From: CAZTZY01 sp964617765
GTDB lineage: Bacteria > Pseudomonadota > Gammaproteobacteria > Pseudomonadales > DT-91
Reading direction: 5' to 3'
Assembly: GCA_964617765.1 (NCBI GenBank)
Contig: CAZTZY010000066.1
Span: forward strand, 1-18,385
DNA: 18,385 bases
A program made the position numbers and the translations under genes. This document shows positions 15,858-18,385 of the stretch, one piece after another. The notes below the pieces were generated by a model. It was not told where the DNA came from and made no database searches. It saw only the letters and a list, made by a program, of their open reading frames with translations. Positions within the stretch are counted from its first letter, which is position 1, and each line of letters opens with the position of its first letter.

Positions 15858-16316
15858 CTATGCCGGAAAATAACGTGAAATAGTATCTGCAACGCACGCA
15901 GGGCGTTCTTGCCCTTCTATTTCAACGGTAACACGCACTACCGATTGAATGGCACCCTTGATTTCTTCTACCCCCACAATTTCACCCACACCACGGATTT
16001 TTGAACCTGCGACAACATGCATGGGGAAACGTACACGATCAAGCCCTACATTCACACCCATTTTAATACCTTGCACATCAATCAATTGCGGTAAAAAATA
16101 ATTAACCAGTGAAAGTGTTAGATAGCCATGTGCAATACAGGCTCCGAAAGGTCCATCCTTGGCTTTTTCAGGATCAACGTGTATCCATTGATGATCGCCC
16201 GTCGCATCGGCAAACAAATTGATACGGCTTTGGTCTATCAACAGCCAGTCAGTAGTACCTAAAGATTGCCCTTCTTTGACTTTGAGATCATGCGGAGATT
16301 TGAAAACAGTTGTCAT
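15858..16316 (-). CDS. MaoC-family (R)-specific enoyl-CoA hydratase
   Basis: I choose the ATG at 16316 (MTTVFKSPHDL), giving 152 residues; a GTG at 16358 would add 14 residues that do not fit the family N-terminus. The hot-dog fold carries the hydratase-2 motif FADATGDHQWIHVDPEKA with catalytic Asp41 and His46, then GPFGACIAHGYLTLSL and a final RVTVEIEGQERPACVADTI. Such enzymes hydrate trans-2-enoyl-CoA to (R)-3-hydroxyacyl-CoA, feeding beta-oxidation intermediates to polyhydroxyalkanoate or related pathways. No phaC or other fatty-acid genes lie nearby, so the real substrate is open. It diverges from the FimV-like gene across 107 bases. Confidence 0.85.
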   Translation of the reverse strand: MTTVFKSPHDLKVKEGQSLGTTDWLLIDQSRINLFADATGDHQWIHVDPEKAKDGPFGACIAHGYLTLSLVNYFLPQLIDVQGIKMGVNVGLDRVRFPMHVVAGSKIRGVGEIVGVEEIKGAIQSVVRVTVEIEGQERPACVADTISRYFPA

Positions 16317-16423
16317 ATCGACTATCCACTTATTGATAAAAGCTGCTATTTTAACCACTATAAGCTATTGATTAAAGTAAACTTGCCCAGATGACACAAT
16401 TGAAGCCAAAACAGGAAGCCACC

Positions 16424-16813
16424 ATGAAATATTTCAGCCTGATATTCACTGCACTCATCCTCCTTTGGCAGAACCCTGCCATGGCACTAGGACTCGGCAC
16501 TCCCAGTTCGAATACCCTGTTGGGACAACCTTTACACATCGAAATACCCATTCTTGGGATCGGTAATTTAACGGATGAAGACATTAAAGTTGCCATCGCC
16601 AAACAGGCAACCTATCAAAAAATGGGTATCGACTTTGAGGCTTTTCACTCAACCTTACAATTTTCCATAATACGGGATGAAAAAGGAGCCACATTGGCCA
16701 TTGATAGCCCGAAAAACATTAATGAGCCCTACGCGCATTTCCTGGTGGAAATCATCTCGCCGACAGGAAGCGTCATAAAAGAAGTTTCTGTGTTACTGGA
16801 TGCTCCTCAATAA
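16424..16813 (+). CDS. free-standing FimV N-terminal domain protein
   Basis: The ATG at 16424 has AGGAAG seven bases upstream; an in-frame ATG at 16391 lacks a site. The 129-residue product has a signal peptide (MKYFSLIFTALILLWQNPAM, cut after Ala21), so the mature protein begins LGLGTPSSNTLLGQPLHIEI. This is the characteristic opening of the periplasmic N-terminal domain of FimV/HubP/TspA proteins. DEDIKVAIAKQATYQKMGID and the closing HFLVEIISPTGSVIKEVSVL also match that domain. In FimV the domain is followed by a LysM region, a membrane helix and cytoplasmic TPRs; here the protein stops two residues after the domain's final LLDAP-type end. It is therefore a soluble secreted solo domain. Full-length FimV supports type IV pili and polar organisation; what the solo form does is unknown. 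Confidence 0.75.
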   Translation: MKYFSLIFTALILLWQNPAMALGLGTPSSNTLLGQPLHIEIPILGIGNLTDEDIKVAIAKQATYQKMGIDFEAFHSTLQFSIIRDEKGATLAIDSPKNINEPYAHFLVEIISPTGSVIKEVSVLLDAPQ

Positions 16814-16842
16814 AACGATCGATCATTCCGGTTTATTCGAAA

Positions 16843-16871
16843 TGCCCTTTCAAAAACGCCATTAAAGGGCA
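16843..16871. other. 8-base perfect stem-loop after the FimV-like gene
   Basis: TGCCCTTT (16843-16850) pairs with AAAGGGCA (16864-16871) across a 13-base loop, 30 bases after the stop codon. No T-run follows on the plus strand, so it is at best a weak terminator; mRNA 3'-end protection is another option. Confidence 0.4.
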
Positions 16872-16936
16872 ATGAGAGTATAACCCGGCAATCCATTCAG
16901 GGATAAATAACTCCACTGGCAACTTCTGCAGGCACT

Positions 16937-16972
16937 CCCATAGACACACCAATAGGCACACCAATAGGCACT
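16937..16972. repeat. three 12-base tandem repeats (CCAATAGGCACA)
   Basis: The units are CCCATAGACACA (16937-16948), CCAATAGGCACA (16949-16960) and CCAATAGGCACT (16961-16972), with a half copy (AGGCACT) ending at 16936. The last two differ at one base. The array ends just before TTGACA, the likely -35 region of the GMC gene. A period of 12 is also four codons, so slippage of a former coding segment is possible. Confidence 0.75.
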
Positions 16973-16975
16973 TAT

Positions 16976-16999
16976 TTGACATGGATAATGTGCTAACAT
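16976..16999 (+). promoter_or_regulatory. candidate promoter region for the GMC gene
   Basis: A perfect TTGACA lies at 16976-16981. The best -10-like hexamer is TAACAT (16994-16999), preceded by TGC as in extended -10 promoters, but the spacing of 12 from TTGACA is too short, so only one of the two can be right. ACAT-GGATA-ATGT (16979-16991) is a small inverted repeat in the same place and could bind a regulator. Confidence 0.25.
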
Positions 17000-17042
17000 T
17001 TGAAAATTTATCACCATAAAAATCTGCACTCAGGAACCCAAC

Positions 17043-18385
17043 ATGAATTCATTTGATTATATCGTCGTCGGTGCTGGTTCTGCCGGTGCTGTTGTTGCCA
17101 ACCGCCTGGTCAAGAGTGGCCATTCCGTATTGTTGCTGGAAGCCGGCCCGCAAGACAACAACCCGATGATTGATATGCCGGGCGGCACCCAGGAAATGAT
17201 AAAAAGCAAAAGAAACAACTGGTACCTCGATTCCGAACCTCAAACCGAACTGAACAACCGCCGCCTGATGCAGCATCGCGGCAAAATGCTGGGCGGCAGC
17301 AGCAACCTGAACGGCATGGTCGCCATTCGTGGCAATGCTGTTGATTACGACCACTGGGCATCACTGGGCAACGAAGGGTGGAGCTACAAGGATGTACTGA
17401 ACAACTTCAAATCCATCGAAAACTATGATTTTACCGATAACGAATACCACAGCAGCAAGGGCGAACTGCCCATCATGAAAACCCTGGGCGACAGCCCGTT
17501 GTTCGACAAATTTATCGCCGCCGGCCGCGAGCTGGGCTTGCCCGCCAACAGCGACTTTAATGGCGCAGTACAGGAAGGTGTTGGGCGCTATCACGCCAAT
17601 GTTTACCAGGGCCAGCGCTGGGGCTCCTCCAAAACCTTTATCCGCCCGATCAAGAAAGCCGCTAACTTCACCATTGAAACCGGTGTACTGGCCGAAAAAG
17701 TGCTGTTCGATGGCAAACGTGCCACAGGCGTTATCGCCAGCCGCGGCAGCAAGCAGCTGACCTTCAAGGCCAATAAAGAAGTTATCCTCTGTGGTGGTGC
17801 TTTCAACAGCCCGCAACTGCTGTTGCTCTCCGGTATCGGCGATGAAAACAAACTGCAAAAACTTGGCATCCCGGTGGTGCAGCATTTACCCGGTGTCGGT
17901 GAAAACCTGCAAGACCACATCAGCCTGTTGCTGAACTACCCCTGCTCATTGCCTATCACCATGAATGGCCCGGCCAACAGCCTGATCCAACAGATGGGTA
18001 TTGCCTGGAATTATTTTGTGCACAAGAAAGGCGTAGGCAGCCTGAACATGATCGAGGCCGGTGCCTTCTGCCATTCACAACCCGGATTACCCGCTCCGGA
18101 TATCCAGCTGCATTTTGTACCGTGCATGATGTATAACATGCTCGATAAGCCGCCCAAGCAACACGGCGTCAGTATCCGCGCCTGCAACCTCACGCCACAC
18201 AGCCGTGGTTATGTCGATATCATCAGCAGCGACCCGAAAGTAAAACCGCGAATCGACTTCAAGTTTTTTACCGACAAACGCGATATTCCGGTATTGCTGG
18301 AAACCTTCCGCCTGGTAGAACGCTGGATGAAAGCCAAAGCCTGGGAAGGCATCATGGGCGAAGAAACCAAGGGCGGCTCCAAAGC
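17043..18385 (+). CDS. GMC-family FAD oxidoreductase, 3' end missing
   Basis: The frame is open from the ATG at 17043 (CAGGAA site upstream) to the right edge: 447 codons of an expected 530-560. It starts with the FAD-binding GAGSAG (10-15) and LLLEAGP (Glu33 for the ribose), then GMC signature 1 (GKMLGGSSNLNGMVAIRGN, followed by DYDHW) and signature 2 (GAFNSPQLLLLSGIGD). Family members such as choline dehydrogenase and AlkJ-type alcohol dehydrogenases oxidise alcohols, passing electrons to a quinone or oxygen. The C-terminal catalytic His and His/Asn pair lies beyond the edge, so activity and substrate cannot be judged. Codon use is distinctive: by my count about 25 of 41 leucines are CTG, and GGC, AAC and CGC dominate, unlike the AT-leaning neighbours. 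High expression or a different origin could explain this. Confidence 0.92.
   Translation, partial: MNSFDYIVVGAGSAGAVVANRLVKSGHSVLLLEAGPQDNNPMIDMPGGTQEMIKSKRNNWYLDSEPQTELNNRRLMQHRGKMLGGSSNLNGMVAIRGNAVDYDHWASLGNEGWSYKDVLNNFKSIENYDFTDNEYHSSKGELPIMKTLGDSPLFDKFIAAGRELGLPANSDFNGAVQEGVGRYHANVYQGQRWGSSKTFIRPIKKAANFTIETGVLAEKVLFDGKRATGVIASRGSKQLTFKANKEVILCGGAFNSPQLLLLSGIGDENKLQKLGIPVVQHLPGVGENLQDHISLLLNYPCSLPITMNGPANSLIQQMGIAWNYFVHKKGVGSLNMIEAGAFCHSQPGLPAPDIQLHFVPCMMYNMLDKPPKQHGVSIRACNLTPHSRGYVDIISSDPKVKPRIDFKFFTDKRDIPVLLETFRLVERWMKAKAWEGIMGEETKGGSK

Noticed and set aside
16317..16358. Upstream GTG start for the MaoC gene
   Set aside because: The extra 14 residues do not fit the family start, and the ATG at 16316 opens the domain directly.
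16843..16871. Intrinsic terminator for the FimV-like gene
   Set aside because: The stem is perfect but no T-run follows on the plus strand, so I list it only as a stem-loop.
16833..16982. 49-codon minus-strand ORF through the tandem repeats (starts MSNKCLLVCLLV)
   Set aside because: The repetitive composition comes from the DNA repeats, no ribosome binding site is visible, and it resembles no protein I know.
17361..17920. Long minus-strand open frames of 174 and 105 residues
   Set aside because: They are antisense to the GMC oxidoreductase and result from its strong third-position bias; no family motif or ribosome site is seen.
1..18385. CRISPR array, insertion sequence, prophage or defence island
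   Set aside because: No spaced long repeats, transposase, integrase, phage or nuclease gene is visible on either strand.

Overview
The window looks like chromosomal housekeeping DNA from a gammaproteobacterium, most like the Pseudomonas/Cellvibrio side of the class. The main reason is gene order: hemA-prfA-prmC-moeB on the minus strand, diverging from a TPR-protein/lolB/ispE/tRNA-Gln/prs/rplY/pth/ychF series on the plus strand. This is the arrangement I know from Pseudomonas, where the TPR gene is lbcA. Base composition is moderate to AT-leaning, below that of typical Pseudomonas. The genus cannot be fixed from sequence reading alone.

Left part (1-2667, minus strand): the first codons of a gene running off the left edge, a protein that appears to contain two NTF2-like folds, and a multi-pass GT-C type glycosyltransferase. 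The glycosyltransferase sits where Pseudomonas has murI, after moeB.

Centre-left (2743-6683, minus strand): a compact operon. hemA (first committed step of tetrapyrrole synthesis), prfA (release factor 1), prmC (methylates the GGQ glutamine of release factors) and moeB (adenylates the sulphur carrier of molybdopterin synthase) are joined by 4-8 base overlaps. An extended -10 promoter lies just upstream of hemA.

Centre-right (6938-13569, plus strand): an LbcA-type TPR protein, the lipoprotein receptor LolB, IspE of the MEP isoprenoid pathway, a tRNA-Gln six bases after ispE, PRPP synthetase, ribosomal protein L25, peptidyl-tRNA hydrolase and the YchF ATPase. The prs-rplY gap can form two mutually exclusive hairpins, which suggests leader control of rplY. 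A separate tRNA-Met follows, with an rRNA-style promoter and a strong terminator.

Right part (13812-18385): less conserved accessory genes. A small exported PstS-like single-domain protein, an exported protein with a C-terminal SHOCT motif, a PNPOx-like flavin protein and a MaoC hydratase are on the minus strand. A free-standing exported FimV N-terminal domain and a truncated GMC oxidoreductase are on the plus strand. The GMC gene has clearly different, CTG/GGC-rich codon use and is preceded by 12-base tandem repeats.

I see no CRISPR array, insertion sequence, phage gene or defence island, and no coherent new multi-gene system. The items most worth a second look are the solo FimV domain, the SHOCT protein, the rplY leader, the apparently non-lipidated LbcA relative, and the repeat block with the codon shift at the GMC gene.
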